A stretch of DNA of 64,000 bases from Kitasatospora viridis (GCF_007829815.1 NZ_VIWT01000004.1:558001-622000); one strand, 5' to 3'. Shown: positions 16,403 through 24,616, counted from the first letter of the stretch. The notes: generated by a model from the sequence alone, not told the origin. A program made the numbers and translations.

Positions 16403-16834
16403 TTGCAGCACCGCGTCCGCGCCGTTCTCCTCACCCCGAACAACACCGTCCTGCTGATCAAGCGCATCCGCCCCGGCATCGACCCGTACTGGGTGGTCGT
16501 CGGCGGAAAGATCGAACCCACCGACGCCAGCCCCGAGGATGCGCTGCGGCGCGAGGTCCACGAGGAGGTCGGCGGCGAGGCCGAGATCGTCTCGCTCCTC
16601 CGCACCATCGAGACCGACGAGGAACGCCAGGACTTCTACCTCGCCACCATCGACGAGTGGAACTTCGAGGACCGCACCGGACCCGAGTTCAGCCAGGAAG
16701 GCCGGGGCGAATACCTGTTGGAGGAGGTCCCCCTCACCACCGACGCCCTCGACGCGCTCAACCTGCTTCCCCGGGAGATCGCCGGCGTGCTGCGCGGGGC
16801 CGTCGAGCGCGGGGAGCTCGGCGCCGCCAACTAG
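16403..16834 (+). CDS. Nudix hydrolase
   Basis: A 143-residue pyrophosphohydrolase of unknown nucleotide-type substrate. Its Nudix box reads GGKIEPTDASPEDALRREVHEEVGG: the catalytic R-E-x-x-E-E core is intact, but the loop after the first Gly has one extra residue and the first Glu is shifted, so it departs slightly from the consensus. The TTG start at 16403 follows GGAAAGG. The gene starts 34 bases after the dehydrogenase remnant, so it may once have been the second gene of that operon. It ends three bases from the converging [4Fe-4S]/CDGSH gene. Confidence 0.9.
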   Translation: MQHRVRAVLLTPNNTVLLIKRIRPGIDPYWVVVGGKIEPTDASPEDALRREVHEEVGGEAEIVSLLRTIETDEERQDFYLATIDEWNFEDRTGPEFSQEGRGEYLLEEVPLTTDALDALNLLPREIAGVLRGAVERGELGAAN

Positions 16835-16837
16835 CGC

Positions 16838-17236
16838 TCAGCCCCCGCACGCCCCGCTGCGGTCGCAGTACGGCTGCTCCGCGCTGGTTCCGCAGCCGCA
16901 CAGCATCGCGCGCATCAACTCGCGTTCGCCGTCCGGCCCTTCCACCACCAGCTCGCCGCGCAGCAGCAGGCGGCCGTCGGGGGTGCGGCGGATCGAGGTG
17001 GGCCGGTCCGGCTGCTCGGGGTGGCCGTCCGTCAGGTCGTAGGTGAGGGCGTTGGTGGGGCAGCGGCGGATGACCTCGGCGATGGCGGCCGGGGGTTCGG
17101 CGGCGGGGTCGATCCAGGGGCGGCGGGTGGTGTCGAAGACGCGGGGCAGGCCCTGGACGCACTCGGCGGCGTGGCGGCACAGGGCGGTGTCGTAGTGGAC
17201 GGTGATGCCTTGCGCCGCATAGGACTTGACGGCCAT
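16838..17236 (-). CDS. YjdI-type 4Fe-4S protein fused to a CDGSH-like domain
   Basis: A 132-residue fusion. Residues 1-75 are a divergent mono-cluster ferredoxin (YjdI/Fer4_19): DTALCRHAAECVQGLP and EVIRRCPTNALTY supply the cysteines. Residues about 80-132 are a CDGSH-type domain ending CGCGTSAEQPYCDRSGACGG. The three CDGSH cysteines (113, 115, 124) are present, but the fourth ligand, normally His at the position of Gly128, is missing; a Cys sits two residues later at 130. The start overlaps the end of the upstream GNAT gene (ATGA), reproducing the yjdJ-yjdI order of E. coli. Probably a small iron-sulfur carrier or sensor. Confidence 0.85.
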   Translation of the reverse strand: MAVKSYAAQGITVHYDTALCRHAAECVQGLPRVFDTTRRPWIDPAAEPPAAIAEVIRRCPTNALTYDLTDGHPEQPDRPTSIRRTPDGRLLLRGELVVEGPDGERELMRAMLCGCGTSAEQPYCDRSGACGG

Positions 17237-17538
17237 CAGTCGCTCACCCGGCTCCGGTTCTCGTAGGCGAGGTCCGCGTACTCGGGGTGGCGGACCATCC
17301 AGGCGCGGATGAACGGGCAGACGGCGAGCACCGGGAGCCCCCGGTCCCGGGCGTCGTCCAGGGCCGCGCGGGCCAGGGCCGAGCCGACGCCCCGTCCCTC
17401 GAAGGCGGGCTCGACGACGGTGTGCGGGTAGACGACCAGGTCTGCGCTGCGCAGGTACTCGGCGAAGCCGGCGAGCTTGCCGGACACCCGGGCCTCGAAC
17501 CGCTGCTCCACCTCGGCGTCCCGAATCTCGATCTCCAT
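17236..17538 (-). CDS. Small GNAT acetyltransferase (YjdJ-like)
   Basis: A 100-residue minimal GNAT of the YjdJ family: an N-terminal strand pair (FEARVSGKLAGFAEYLR), VVYPHTVVEPAFEGRGVGSALARAALDDARDRG containing the acetyl-CoA loop E-G-R-G-V-G-S, then the short C-terminal region VCPFIRAWMVRHPEYADL. Length fits this family. It is translationally coupled to the YjdI-CDGSH gene by a four-base overlap at 17236. The conserved pairing suggests the two proteins act together; the acceptor substrate is unknown. Confidence 0.88.
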   Translation of the reverse strand: MEIEIRDAEVEQRFEARVSGKLAGFAEYLRSADLVVYPHTVVEPAFEGRGVGSALARAALDDARDRGLPVLAVCPFIRAWMVRHPEYADLAYENRSRVSD

Positions 17539-17897
17539 CGCCCCATGATCGCGCGGGCGGTCCGGATGGCCCGGCCGACGCGCCGTCACCACTCCTCCCC
17601 CTCGGGCGCGGCCACCGTTTCCCCGTCCCCTCCCGCAATCCGGGCGCGCGTTTTCCCGCATACGCCACGACCATTGCAGCGCTCTTCCGGGATCGTCCCG
17701 CGGATTTCCGTTCCCGGTCGCCGACGACCGATCCCAGCTGCATCTATGCGGCGCGCGCATAGATGGACCACCGAAGGCACTTCACAATTCCGCAGGACGA
17801 AATCTAGGCTCTTCCCCCGTGGCCCGCTCCGGCGCACCGCTGCGAATCACGGAAATCGGGCCGCTCCGCATCGCAAATCCAGTGGAAGGGCTGCACC
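17539..17897. other. 359-base intergenic region with promoters and a long palindrome
   Basis: No gene is visible. It separates the minus-strand yjdJ-like operon from the LuxR-type gene and is less GC-rich than its surroundings, particularly from about 17640 onward, which suits a promoter region or a junction. It contains the perfect palindrome at 17741-17765 and, near its right end, the ribosome binding site GGAAGGG for the gene at 17898. Overlapping short frames here have no coding character. Confidence 0.6.
17741..17765. promoter_or_regulatory. 25-base perfect palindrome upstream of the cluster's first regulator
   Basis: Ten-base arms CATCTATGCG and CGCATAGATG flank the five-base centre GCGCG. 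It lies about 133 bases upstream of the LuxR-type gene. It could be an operator for a dimeric regulator or a hairpin at the cluster edge. The AU-containing arms stand out against the GC-rich background. Confidence 0.65.
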
Positions 17898-18146
17898 GTG
17901 TCCAATGACGCACACGAGGGTCGCATCCGCACGCTCAGGACTCCCGAGGAACTCAGTGCGCACGAGATCCGCATAGCCAGGCTGGTGGCGGCCGGTTCGT
18001 CGAACCGTCGGGTGGGGGAAATCCTCGGCGTCTCGACCAGGGCCGTGGAGCACCAGCTGACCCGGGTCTACCGCAAGCTCTGGATATCCGGACGGGACCA
18101 ACTCCACTTGGCGCTGGGCCCGGAGCCGGACTCCTGGGCGGGCTGA
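17898..18146 (+). CDS. Stand-alone LuxR-type helix-turn-helix protein
   Basis: An 82-residue protein that is little more than a GerE/LuxR DNA-binding domain: LSAHEIRIARLVAAGSSNRRVGEILGVSTRAVEHQLTRVYRKLWI follows the family pattern residue by residue (A.G.SN..V...L..S...VE..L..VY.KL). No receiver or sensory domain is present. The GTG start at 17898 is supported by GGAAGGG eight bases upstream. As the first gene of the cluster and next to an exporter gene, it is a likely pathway activator. Whether it works alone or dimerises with a full-length partner cannot be seen. Confidence 0.85.
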   Translation: MSNDAHEGRIRTLRTPEELSAHEIRIARLVAAGSSNRRVGEILGVSTRAVEHQLTRVYRKLWISGRDQLHLALGPEPDSWAG

Positions 18147-18335
18147 GTCGGCGACCCGAGTCGGGCTGCCGGTCGGCCGTCCCCGGCCGGTGGCGGCGAT
18201 TCCGCATGTCGCGCGCTATTGACTCCAATTCGTCGGCCAATCGGATTGAATGATGGCAACCGGGAAGACGCCCCCGGGGTTACCGGAGTTCACCGGACCG
18301 GGGCGCGCGGCCCCGTCGTTCCGCAGGGGGCCGAT

Positions 18336-18355
18336 GATTCGACCCGGGTCGAATC
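18336..18355. promoter_or_regulatory. 20-base perfect palindromic operator of the exporter gene
   Basis: The arms GATTCGACCC and GGGTCGAATC meet with no gap, giving a perfect 20-base palindrome. It ends ten bases before a TAGGGT -10 hexamer (18366-18371) and 22 bases before the MFS start at 18378, so a bound protein would cover the -35 region. This is the layout of a repressor-controlled efflux promoter. Confidence 0.78.
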
Positions 18356-18365
18356 GTTTCGGTCC

Positions 18366-18371
18366 TAGGGT
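18366..18371 (+). promoter_or_regulatory. -10 hexamer of the exporter promoter
   Basis: TAGGGT fits the actinobacterial TANNNT pattern and lies six bases before the ATG at 18378. The only purine run, GGAG, is too close to the ATG to serve as a normal ribosome binding site, so the transcript may be leaderless. Confidence 0.5.
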
Positions 18372-18377
18372 CGGAGC

Positions 18378-19916
18378 ATGCCAACCGGAGACCGGGAAAA
18401 AGACGGGCAGCACCAGACGAGCCGGGCAGCACCCCCGGGGCCCGGAGCAAGACTGACCGCGGCGGCGGCCTCACGACCGGGCATCACCCTGCTCGCCACG
18501 TGCCTGGGCCTCTTCCTCGGACAGGTGGACACCACCGCCATCAACCTGGCCCTGCCGGCCATCCACCGCGATCTCTCCGGTGGCATCAGCAGCATGCAGT
18601 GGGTGGTCGACGCCTACAACGTCACCTTCGCCGCACTGCTGCTGACCGGCGGGACGCTGGGCGACCGGTTCGGCCGGCGCAGACTGTTCCGGATCGGCGT
18701 GACGGTCTTCGTCCTCGGTTCGCTGCTCTGCGCGCTGGCCGTGAACCTGCCGATGCTGCTCGCCGGGCGCGTCATGCAGGGCATGGGCTCGGGCATGATG
18801 CTGCCGCAGAGCCTGGCGATCCTCGCGACCGCCTTCCCGGAACGGCGCGAGCGCAACCGGGCGATGGCCGCCTGGTCGATCGTGGCCGGCTCCGGACTCG
18901 CGGCCGGCCCCACCCTCGGCGGGCTGCTGGTCCAGACGCTGGGGTGGAACTCCATCTTCTGGGTCAACCTGCCGATCGGGCTCACCGCGCTGGTGCTGAG
19001 CTTCCGTCACGTCCCGGAGTCCCGCAACCCGCAGGCCCGCAGCCTGGACCTGCCCGGGCAGCTGCTGGCGGCGGTCACGCTCGGCCTGCTGACCTTCATC
19101 GCGGTGGACGGCCACAACCTCGGCTGGCTCTCCGTCAGCACGCTGCTCTGCGCGGCCGTCTGCGTGGCCTGCCTGCTGGGCTTCCTGTGGACGGAGAGCC
19201 GCAGCCCGAGCCCGATGGTCCCGCTGCACCTGATCCGCCGCGGTCAGCTGCCGGTGGCCAGCATCGTCGCGATGTGCATGACCTTCGGCATGTACGGCCT
19301 GTTCATGCTGATCAGCCTGGCCTTCCAGCAGGAGCGCGGCACCTCGGCGCTGGTCGCCGGCCTGGAGATGCTGCCGCTGCCGGTGGTCTTCACGCTGCTC
19401 TCGCCGACCGTCGGCAAGATGGTCAACCGGCACGGCCCGCGCCTGCCGATGACGGCCGGCATGCTGCTGATGGGCCTCGGGCTGCTGATCTACGCGGTCG
19501 TCGGCGCGGACGCCAACCTCGCCGTGATCGAGCTGGCCTTCGTGATCGTCGGCATCGGCCTGGCGCTCAACACCGGTCCGGTGGTCGGGGTCGCGGTCTC
19601 CGCGGTCCCGGGTGAGCTCGCCGGACTCGCCTCCGGCATCGCCAACCTCTCCCGGATGCTCGGCGCCACCCTCGGCGTCGCCGTCCAGGGCACGGTGCTG
19701 GCCATCGTGGGCCACAACGCGAGCCACGGGCCCGAGTTCGTGCACGGCCTGCGGGTGGCCATCCTGGTCGGCTGCGCGGCGGAGTTCCTCGGCGCGGTCG
19801 TCGCCTTCTACGGCGTCAACCGGACCAAGGGGTCCGCCGCCGAACCGGCCGCACCGGCCGCCTCCCCCACCGTCTCCCGCCCCACCGGGGCCCTCAAGGA
19901 AAGCCCGGCGAAATGA
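18378..19916 (+). CDS. MFS exporter, DHA2 (14-helix EmrB/QacA) family
   Basis: A 512-residue proton-driven exporter. Signatures of the DHA2 group are LDxTxxNxALP-like VDTTAINLALPAI in helix 1, motif A GDRFGRRRLFRIG between helices 2 and 3, motif B near GRVMQGMGSGMMLP, and motif C GSGLAAGPTLGGLL in helix 5. About 14 membrane segments are visible. Its stop overlaps the start of the NIPSNAP gene (19913-19916), so it heads an operon. A 20-base palindrome sits over its promoter. In this context it most likely exports the cluster product and confers self-protection. Confidence 0.93.
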   Translation: MPTGDREKDGQHQTSRAAPPGPGARLTAAAASRPGITLLATCLGLFLGQVDTTAINLALPAIHRDLSGGISSMQWVVDAYNVTFAALLLTGGTLGDRFGRRRLFRIGVTVFVLGSLLCALAVNLPMLLAGRVMQGMGSGMMLPQSLAILATAFPERRERNRAMAAWSIVAGSGLAAGPTLGGLLVQTLGWNSIFWVNLPIGLTALVLSFRHVPESRNPQARSLDLPGQLLAAVTLGLLTFIAVDGHNLGWLSVSTLLCAAVCVACLLGFLWTESRSPSPMVPLHLIRRGQLPVASIVAMCMTFGMYGLFMLISLAFQQERGTSALVAGLEMLPLPVVFTLLSPTVGKMVNRHGPRLPMTAGMLLMGLGLLIYAVVGADANLAVIELAFVIVGIGLALNTGPVVGVAVSAVPGELAGLASGIANLSRMLGATLGVAVQGTVLAIVGHNASHGPEFVHGLRVAILVGCAAEFLGAVVAFYGVNRTKGSAAEPAAPAASPTVSRPTGALKESPAK

Positions 19917-20212
19917 TCACCTGTTACATCCAGTACACGCTCGACCCGCACCAGCTGGACGACTTCGAGAAGTACGCGACGACCTGGCCGGCGATCATCG
20001 AGCGCTGCGGCGGCGACCTGGTGGGGTACTACCTGCCGAAGGAGGGCGCCAACGACTTCGCCCTCGCGCTGATCAACTTCCACAGCCTCGCCGAGTACGA
20101 GAAGTACCGGGCCCGGCTGGCGGCGGACCCTGAGGCGCAGGAGAACATCGCGCACGCCCGCCGCACCCGCTGCATCCTGGCCGAGCGCCGGAGCTTCCTG
20201 CGGCTGGTCTGA
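19913..20212 (+). CDS. NIPSNAP family protein
   Basis: A 99-residue single-domain protein of the dimeric alpha/beta-barrel NIPSNAP group: MITCYIQYTLDPHQLDDFEKYATTWPAIIERCGGDLVGYYLP followed by NDFALALINFHSLAEYEKYRARLAADPEA, the repeated beta-alpha-beta pattern. Bacterial NIPSNAP proteins often accompany natural-product or stress genes, where they may bind or isomerise small aromatic or polyketide-like compounds; no fixed reaction is known. It is coupled to the exporter by a four-base overlap, which hints at a role in handling the exported molecule. Confidence 0.88.
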   Translation: MITCYIQYTLDPHQLDDFEKYATTWPAIIERCGGDLVGYYLPKEGANDFALALINFHSLAEYEKYRARLAADPEAQENIAHARRTRCILAERRSFLRLV

Positions 20213-20334
20213 CCCGCACGGCCCCCGCCCCGGCGCACCGCCCCGACCAGCTCCCGCACCAGCTCGAACAGCTCCCGCACCCCGCACCACCGGTCCGAAC
20301 CGCTCCGCGCTCCGCGACATTGAGAGGACATCTC

Positions 20335-21333
20335 ATGGAGAACAAGCGTCCAACCGTTCGGAGCACGGACGGGCGCGACAGACCACTCAAGGTCCTGTTC
20401 CTGATGGGGAGCGACGTCACCAGCCACCTGATCGTCAACCGGCTGATCTCGGTGCTCCGGGGCGCGGACGTCTCCTTCGTCCTCGGCCTGACCCGCGGCA
20501 AGACCAGCGCCGAACGCCCGTTGCCCCTGCGGCAGTTGTTCTTCGTCGAGCACACCCTGCTGCAGGAGCACGCCTACCCCTACATCGACGCCCACGGCCT
20601 GCCCGCCGCCGGCCGGTTCAACACCCCGAACGGCTGGCAGCGGCTCGGCCTGCCGGACGTCGAGGTGCGGCACGTGAAGAGCGTGAACGACCCGGAGTTC
20701 ATCGCCGGGCTGCAGGCCGAGGGGATCGACCTCGCGGTGTCCGTCCGCTGCTACCAGAAGTTCAAGTCGCCGATCCTGCAGGCCCTGGGCGGCCCGGACA
20801 GCGGCTCGCTCTTCGTCAACCTGCACCCGGGGCTGCTCCCCGAGTTCCGCGGCGTCAACACCTTCCTGCGCTCCATGCAACAGGGCGCCCGGGAGGCCGG
20901 GTTCACCCTGCACCACCTCGAAGAGGGCTGGGACACCGGCCCGGTGATCGCCCAGACCCGGTTCCCGCTGAGCTACTCCCGTTCGGTGCACGAGAACCTG
21001 CTGGCCCACGTGGCCGACGCCGCGAGCCCGATCCTGCAGCTGATCCTGGACCTGGTGGACGGTCAGAAGGTCTCCGCCTCCGAGCAGGACCACAGCCTGG
21101 CACGGTACTTCAGCTACCCGACCGAGGACGAGCTGGACGCGCTGCGCGGCGGCGGGATCGAGATATTCCGCGCCTCCAGCGTGGTGGACGCCCTGACCGA
21201 CGCGTTCTTCGGCTCCCTGCCGGACCCCGCCGGTCTGCGCGAACACCTGACCGCCGCGCTGGAGGCGGAGGGAATCCCGTACGAGTACCCGCGCGGACCG
21301 CGCACCTCGGCGGTGCTGGTCGGGGAGCATTGA
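20335..21333 (+). CDS. Formyltransferase-family enzyme (10-formyl-THF dependent)
   Basis: A 332-residue enzyme of the GART/Fmt formyltransferase fold. The active-site triad Asn-His-Asp is visible in SLFVNLHPGLLPEFRGVNT near residue 163 and in EEGWDTGPVIAQ near 200, matching Fmt NxHxSLLPxxRG and DxGD(T)G. There is no obvious tRNA-recognition OB domain; the C-terminal 90 residues differ from Fmt, so a small-molecule amine acceptor is likely. The ATG at 20335 follows GAGAGGA. The gene is 122 bases downstream of the NIPSNAP gene in the same direction and probably formylates an intermediate of the pathway. Confidence 0.87.
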   Translation: MENKRPTVRSTDGRDRPLKVLFLMGSDVTSHLIVNRLISVLRGADVSFVLGLTRGKTSAERPLPLRQLFFVEHTLLQEHAYPYIDAHGLPAAGRFNTPNGWQRLGLPDVEVRHVKSVNDPEFIAGLQAEGIDLAVSVRCYQKFKSPILQALGGPDSGSLFVNLHPGLLPEFRGVNTFLRSMQQGAREAGFTLHHLEEGWDTGPVIAQTRFPLSYSRSVHENLLAHVADAASPILQLILDLVDGQKVSASEQDHSLARYFSYPTEDELDALRGGGIEIFRASSVVDALTDAFFGSLPDPAGLREHLTAALEAEGIPYEYPRGPRTSAVLVGEH

Positions 21334-21404
21334 CCCCATCAGTCGCCGCCGGGCGAACCGCCGAGCTAGCCGGCGGCCGATCGGCACGGAGAAGGAGAAC
21401 GCAC

Positions 21405-22172
21405 GTGCAGGATCTGGACGGTGGAGTCACCACGGTGCTGGGCGATGCCGAGATCTCGGAGATCGGCTCGCTGCTGGCGGACCGCGCCCGCTGCCGGGTG
21501 CTGATGGCGCTCAACGACGGCCGCGCGCTGCCGGCCAGTGTGCTGGCCGACGAGGCCGGCATCACCCGGTCCACGGCCAGCAGCCACCTGGGCAAGCTGG
21601 CGGACGCCGGCCTGCTGCAGGTGGAGACGCACGGCCGGCACCGCTACTACCGGCTGGCCGGCCCCCAGGTCGGCGAACTGCTGGAGATCCTGGTCCGGAT
21701 GGCACCGGCCCACCCCGTCCGGTCGCTGCGCGACGGCAACCGGGCCGCCCGGCTCCGGCAGGCGCGGACCTGCTACGACCACCTGGCCGGGCGGCTCGGC
21801 GTCGACCTCATGGCGAGCGTCATCAAGCTCGGCTTCCTCACCGGCGGCGACGGGATCTTCCACCCCGAGCTGGCCGAGCACGACAAGGTCCGCGGCTACG
21901 GCAGCGACCTGGAGTACAGCCTGGACCCGGCCGGCGAGCGGTTCCTGACCGAACTCGGCGTCCAACTCCCGGTCGGCAAGCGGCGGTTCATCCGCTACTG
22001 CGTCGACTGGAGCGAGCAGCGCCACCACCTCGCCGGCGCGCTGGGCCGGGCGCTGCTGGAGCGCTTCCTGCAGGCGGAGTGGGTGGTCCGGCAGGAGCGG
22101 GGGCGCAGCCTGCGGATCACCCCCGCCGGCCGGGACGTCCTCCTGGAGCAGTTCGACATTTCCTGGCAGTGA
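21405..22172 (+). CDS. ArsR-like winged-helix regulator with C-terminal extension
   Basis: A 255-residue protein. Residues about 18-85 are an ArsR/HTH_20 winged helix (IGSLLADRARCRVLMALNDGRALPASVLADEAGITRSTASSHLGKLADAGLLQVETHGRHRYYRL). The C-terminal 165 residues contain RQARTCYDHLAGRLGV, the conserved R-x-C-Y-D-H-L-A motif of streptomycete proteins annotated as ArsR-family regulators, with two Cys (Cys-Tyr-Asp-His and YCVDW) that could bind metal or sense redox state. The GTG start at 21405 follows GAAGGAGA. It lies inside the cluster and is a candidate repressor of it. Confidence 0.86.
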   Translation: MQDLDGGVTTVLGDAEISEIGSLLADRARCRVLMALNDGRALPASVLADEAGITRSTASSHLGKLADAGLLQVETHGRHRYYRLAGPQVGELLEILVRMAPAHPVRSLRDGNRAARLRQARTCYDHLAGRLGVDLMASVIKLGFLTGGDGIFHPELAEHDKVRGYGSDLEYSLDPAGERFLTELGVQLPVGKRRFIRYCVDWSEQRHHLAGALGRALLERFLQAEWVVRQERGRSLRITPAGRDVLLEQFDISWQ

Positions 22173-22239
22173 GCCGCACCAGCTGGCACCCCCAACTGCC
22201 ACCCCTCGGGCCATGCCCACGCAAAGGAGCAACAGGACG

Positions 22240-23034
22240 ATGACCGAGACCGTAGCGAGCACCGTGGCCGCCTCGGACGACCATGGCCGGCCGGCCGAGG
22301 TGACCGAGTTCCTCAACATCCTGGACACCGCGCGCTCGGACGCGCTGACGGCCTGCCCCGGCCGGACCGTGCACATGATCGGTGCGCACCTGGCGGGCAA
22401 CTACCTGGAGATCACCCGTCACGTCGACGCGTACCTCAAGGGCGAGCCGCTCAGCCGCACCCGCACCTTCGACGAACGCGAGCCCGAGTTCCGCCGCATG
22501 ACGGCCCCTCAGCTGACCGCCTCGATCGCCGACGGTGAGCAGCGCATGCGGCGCAGCATGGCCGAGCTGCTGGAGCGCGAGGAGGACCCGGTGCTGCGCT
22601 GGACCAACCGCGAGGTCCACGCGGCGGGCTTCCTCAAGCACAGCCGCAGCGAGTGCGCGGTGCACCGCTGGGACATCGGCGGCGACGACGAGCTCGGCGA
22701 CGCGCTGCTCTCCCAGCCGGAACTGCTGGAGCACGTGGTCGCGTTCATCGGCCCGCTGCCGATGACCGCCCGCGGCATGGCGGCCGGCGCGGGCACCGGC
22801 AAGCCGTTCCAGGCGCGGCTGCGCTCGCCCGGCCAGCCCGACATCGTGCTGCGGGTGCACGACGGCCCGAAGATCGCCCTGGTCGAGCCCGAGGGCGAGG
22901 CGCTGATCGAGGGCGACCCGGCCGCCCGGCTGCTCTTCCTGTGGGGCCGCCGCGCCGTCCCCTTCCACCGGCTGACCTGCAACGGTTCCGTCGAGGAACT
23001 CTCCCGACTGCAGTGGCTGCTGTCCGGTTACTGA
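22240..23034 (+). CDS. Maleylpyruvate-isomerase-family, mycothiol-dependent-type protein
   Basis: A 264-residue protein of the DinB-like mycothiol-dependent maleylpyruvate isomerase family (TIGR03083 type). Evidence is the N-terminal helix bundle with PGRTVHMIGAHLAGNYLEITRHVDAYL and the diagnostic motif HSRSECAVHRWDIGG near residue 145, where Glu and His complete a metal site. The C-terminal domain (RLRSPGQPDIVLRVHDG, then AARLLFLWGRR) matches the SCP2-like part. Members use mycothiol as cofactor for isomerisation or thiol transfer. AAAGGAG precedes the ATG at 22240. In this cluster it may isomerise or conjugate an electrophilic intermediate. Confidence 0.86.
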   Translation: MTETVASTVAASDDHGRPAEVTEFLNILDTARSDALTACPGRTVHMIGAHLAGNYLEITRHVDAYLKGEPLSRTRTFDEREPEFRRMTAPQLTASIADGEQRMRRSMAELLEREEDPVLRWTNREVHAAGFLKHSRSECAVHRWDIGGDDELGDALLSQPELLEHVVAFIGPLPMTARGMAAGAGTGKPFQARLRSPGQPDIVLRVHDGPKIALVEPEGEALIEGDPAARLLFLWGRRAVPFHRLTCNGSVEELSRLQWLLSGY

Positions 23035-23107
23035 TTGCTTTTCGATTTGCTTGTCGATCGCCGATCTCGGCGATGACCCCTGTGAGCTGGGAGCGAGGTG
23101 CGTGCTG

Positions 23108-24052
23108 ATGGACACGGCGAGAGGCGAGGAGCCGGAGCGGCTCGTCGGAGGCCTCGACGGCATCGGGTCGGACCCCGACGCGGTGCGGGCGAAGGCCAGG
23201 CTGTTCCAGCGGCTCCACCAGGGGCCCGAGGTACTGGTGCTGGCCAACGTCTGGGACCTCGGCAGCGCCGCGCTGATCTCCCGGCTCCCGGGGGTCCGGG
23301 CGCTGGCCACCACCAGTGCGGGGATGGCCGCGGTGCACGGCCTGCCGGACGGCGAGCGGCTGAGCATCGACCAGTTGCTGGCCACCCTGGCCGTGCTCAC
23401 CCGGTCGGTCGCGCTGCCGGTCAGCGTCGACCTGGAGTCGGGCTACGGCAGCACCCCGCGCGAGGTGGCCGACACGGTGGCCTCCGTCGTCGAGTTGGGC
23501 GCCGTCGGGGTGAACCTGGAGGACGGCGCACCCGACACCGCCGAGCGGCTGGTGGCGCCGCAGGCGCACGCCGAGCGGATCACGGCGGCGCGCACGGCCG
23601 CCGATCAGGCGGGCGTGCCGGTGGTGGTCAACGCCCGCACCGACACCTACTGGCTGGCGGCCGGTCCGGCCGACCGGCGGTTCGCCGACACGGTGCGGCG
23701 GCTGAACCGGTATCAGGAGGCGGGCGCCGACTGCGTGTTCGTCCCCGGGTTCCCGCCGGTCGGCCCGACCGTCGACGAACAGCGCCGGATGATCGGGGAG
23801 TTGGTGGCCGCCACCGACGGCGTGCCGCTGAACCTGCTGCTGCGACCGGACCTGCCGCCGATCGAGGAGTTGCGCCGGCTCGGCGTGCGGCGGGTCTCGG
23901 CCGGGTCCGCCGTCTACCGGCTCGCGATGGCCGCCGCCCGGGCGGCCGTGGTCGAGCTGCTGGCCGGCGGCCGGCCGGCCGCCCTGGGCGGCGCCGCCGA
24001 ACTGTCCTACCAAGAACTGGCCGCCGTCCTGGAGGCGGGTGAGGAGCCGTGA
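23108..24052 (+). CDS. Isocitrate lyase/PEP mutase family enzyme
   Basis: A 314-residue TIM-barrel lyase. Family marks are LVLANVWDLGSAALIS near residue 42, VSVDLESGYGSTP near 112 (Mg-binding Asp), and GVNLEDGAPD near 140. The active-site loop lacks both the K-C-G-H of methylisocitrate lyase and the K-x-N-S of PEP mutase, so it belongs to the large uncharacterised branch that cleaves or decarboxylates alpha-keto or hydroxy acids. The ATG at 23108 is preceded by GCGAGG; a GTG at 23102 is an alternative. It could supply a C2 or C3 keto-acid unit for the pathway. Confidence 0.86.
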   Translation: MDTARGEEPERLVGGLDGIGSDPDAVRAKARLFQRLHQGPEVLVLANVWDLGSAALISRLPGVRALATTSAGMAAVHGLPDGERLSIDQLLATLAVLTRSVALPVSVDLESGYGSTPREVADTVASVVELGAVGVNLEDGAPDTAERLVAPQAHAERITAARTAADQAGVPVVVNARTDTYWLAAGPADRRFADTVRRLNRYQEAGADCVFVPGFPPVGPTVDEQRRMIGELVAATDGVPLNLLLRPDLPPIEELRRLGVRRVSAGSAVYRLAMAAARAAVVELLAGGRPAALGGAAELSYQELAAVLEAGEEP

Positions 24053-24173
24053 GCCGGCCGGCACCCGTTGCGCCGCCGCCGGTGGCAGCACGGCCGCGGG
24101 ACCGGCAACTGCCGGTGCCCGGGCACCTGATAGCCCCGTAGACCTGACAACCACGTAGAAGAAGAGGTGTCGC

Positions 24174-24527
24174 ATGCTGTGGTACTGCGCCTACCAGGCC
24201 CTGCCGCAGGTCCGCTCGACCGATCTGGCCCGGCGCTTCCTCCAGCGGCACGATGCCGGGTCCAACCAGCCCGCGTTCCTGCGCGGTTGGTACACCTTCC
24301 CGACCGGCTCGGCCGGCTTCGTGCTGATCGAGGTGGACACGCCCAAGGAGTTGGCGGCGATACTCGACCCGTACTCGACCATGGTGGAGTGGCGGGTCGA
24401 GGCGGTGAGCGAGTTCAACTACAACCAGGTGCTGGAGGAGCTGCGGCGCAACGCCCGCCGGGCCGCCGAGGAGGACCTGAAGGCCGGCATCCCGCCCGAG
24501 GTGGTGGCGGGCCTGCTGGCCCGCTGA
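24174..24527 (+). CDS. DUF3303-like small protein
   Basis: A 117-residue protein with a ferredoxin-like alpha/beta-barrel pattern: LWYCAYQALPQVRSTDLARRFLQRH, then RGWYTFPTGSAGFVLIEVDTPKELAAIL, then STMVEWRVEAVSEFNYNQVL. The G-F-V-L-I-E-x-D core with a preceding Trp matches DUF3303 proteins, relatives of the dimeric alpha-beta barrel. A helical tail of about 30 residues follows. Function unknown; by analogy with monooxygenases and cyclases of this fold it may act on or protect an intermediate. It lies 121 bases after the lyase gene. Confidence 0.78.
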   Translation: MLWYCAYQALPQVRSTDLARRFLQRHDAGSNQPAFLRGWYTFPTGSAGFVLIEVDTPKELAAILDPYSTMVEWRVEAVSEFNYNQVLEELRRNARRAAEEDLKAGIPPEVVAGLLAR

Positions 24528-24616
24528 CCCGGCGTCGCCCGCGCGCCGGGACGGCGCGAAGCGACGCGCGGGCGAGCGGACCGGGCGAGCGACCCGGGCG
24601 AGCGACCCGGCGTGGA

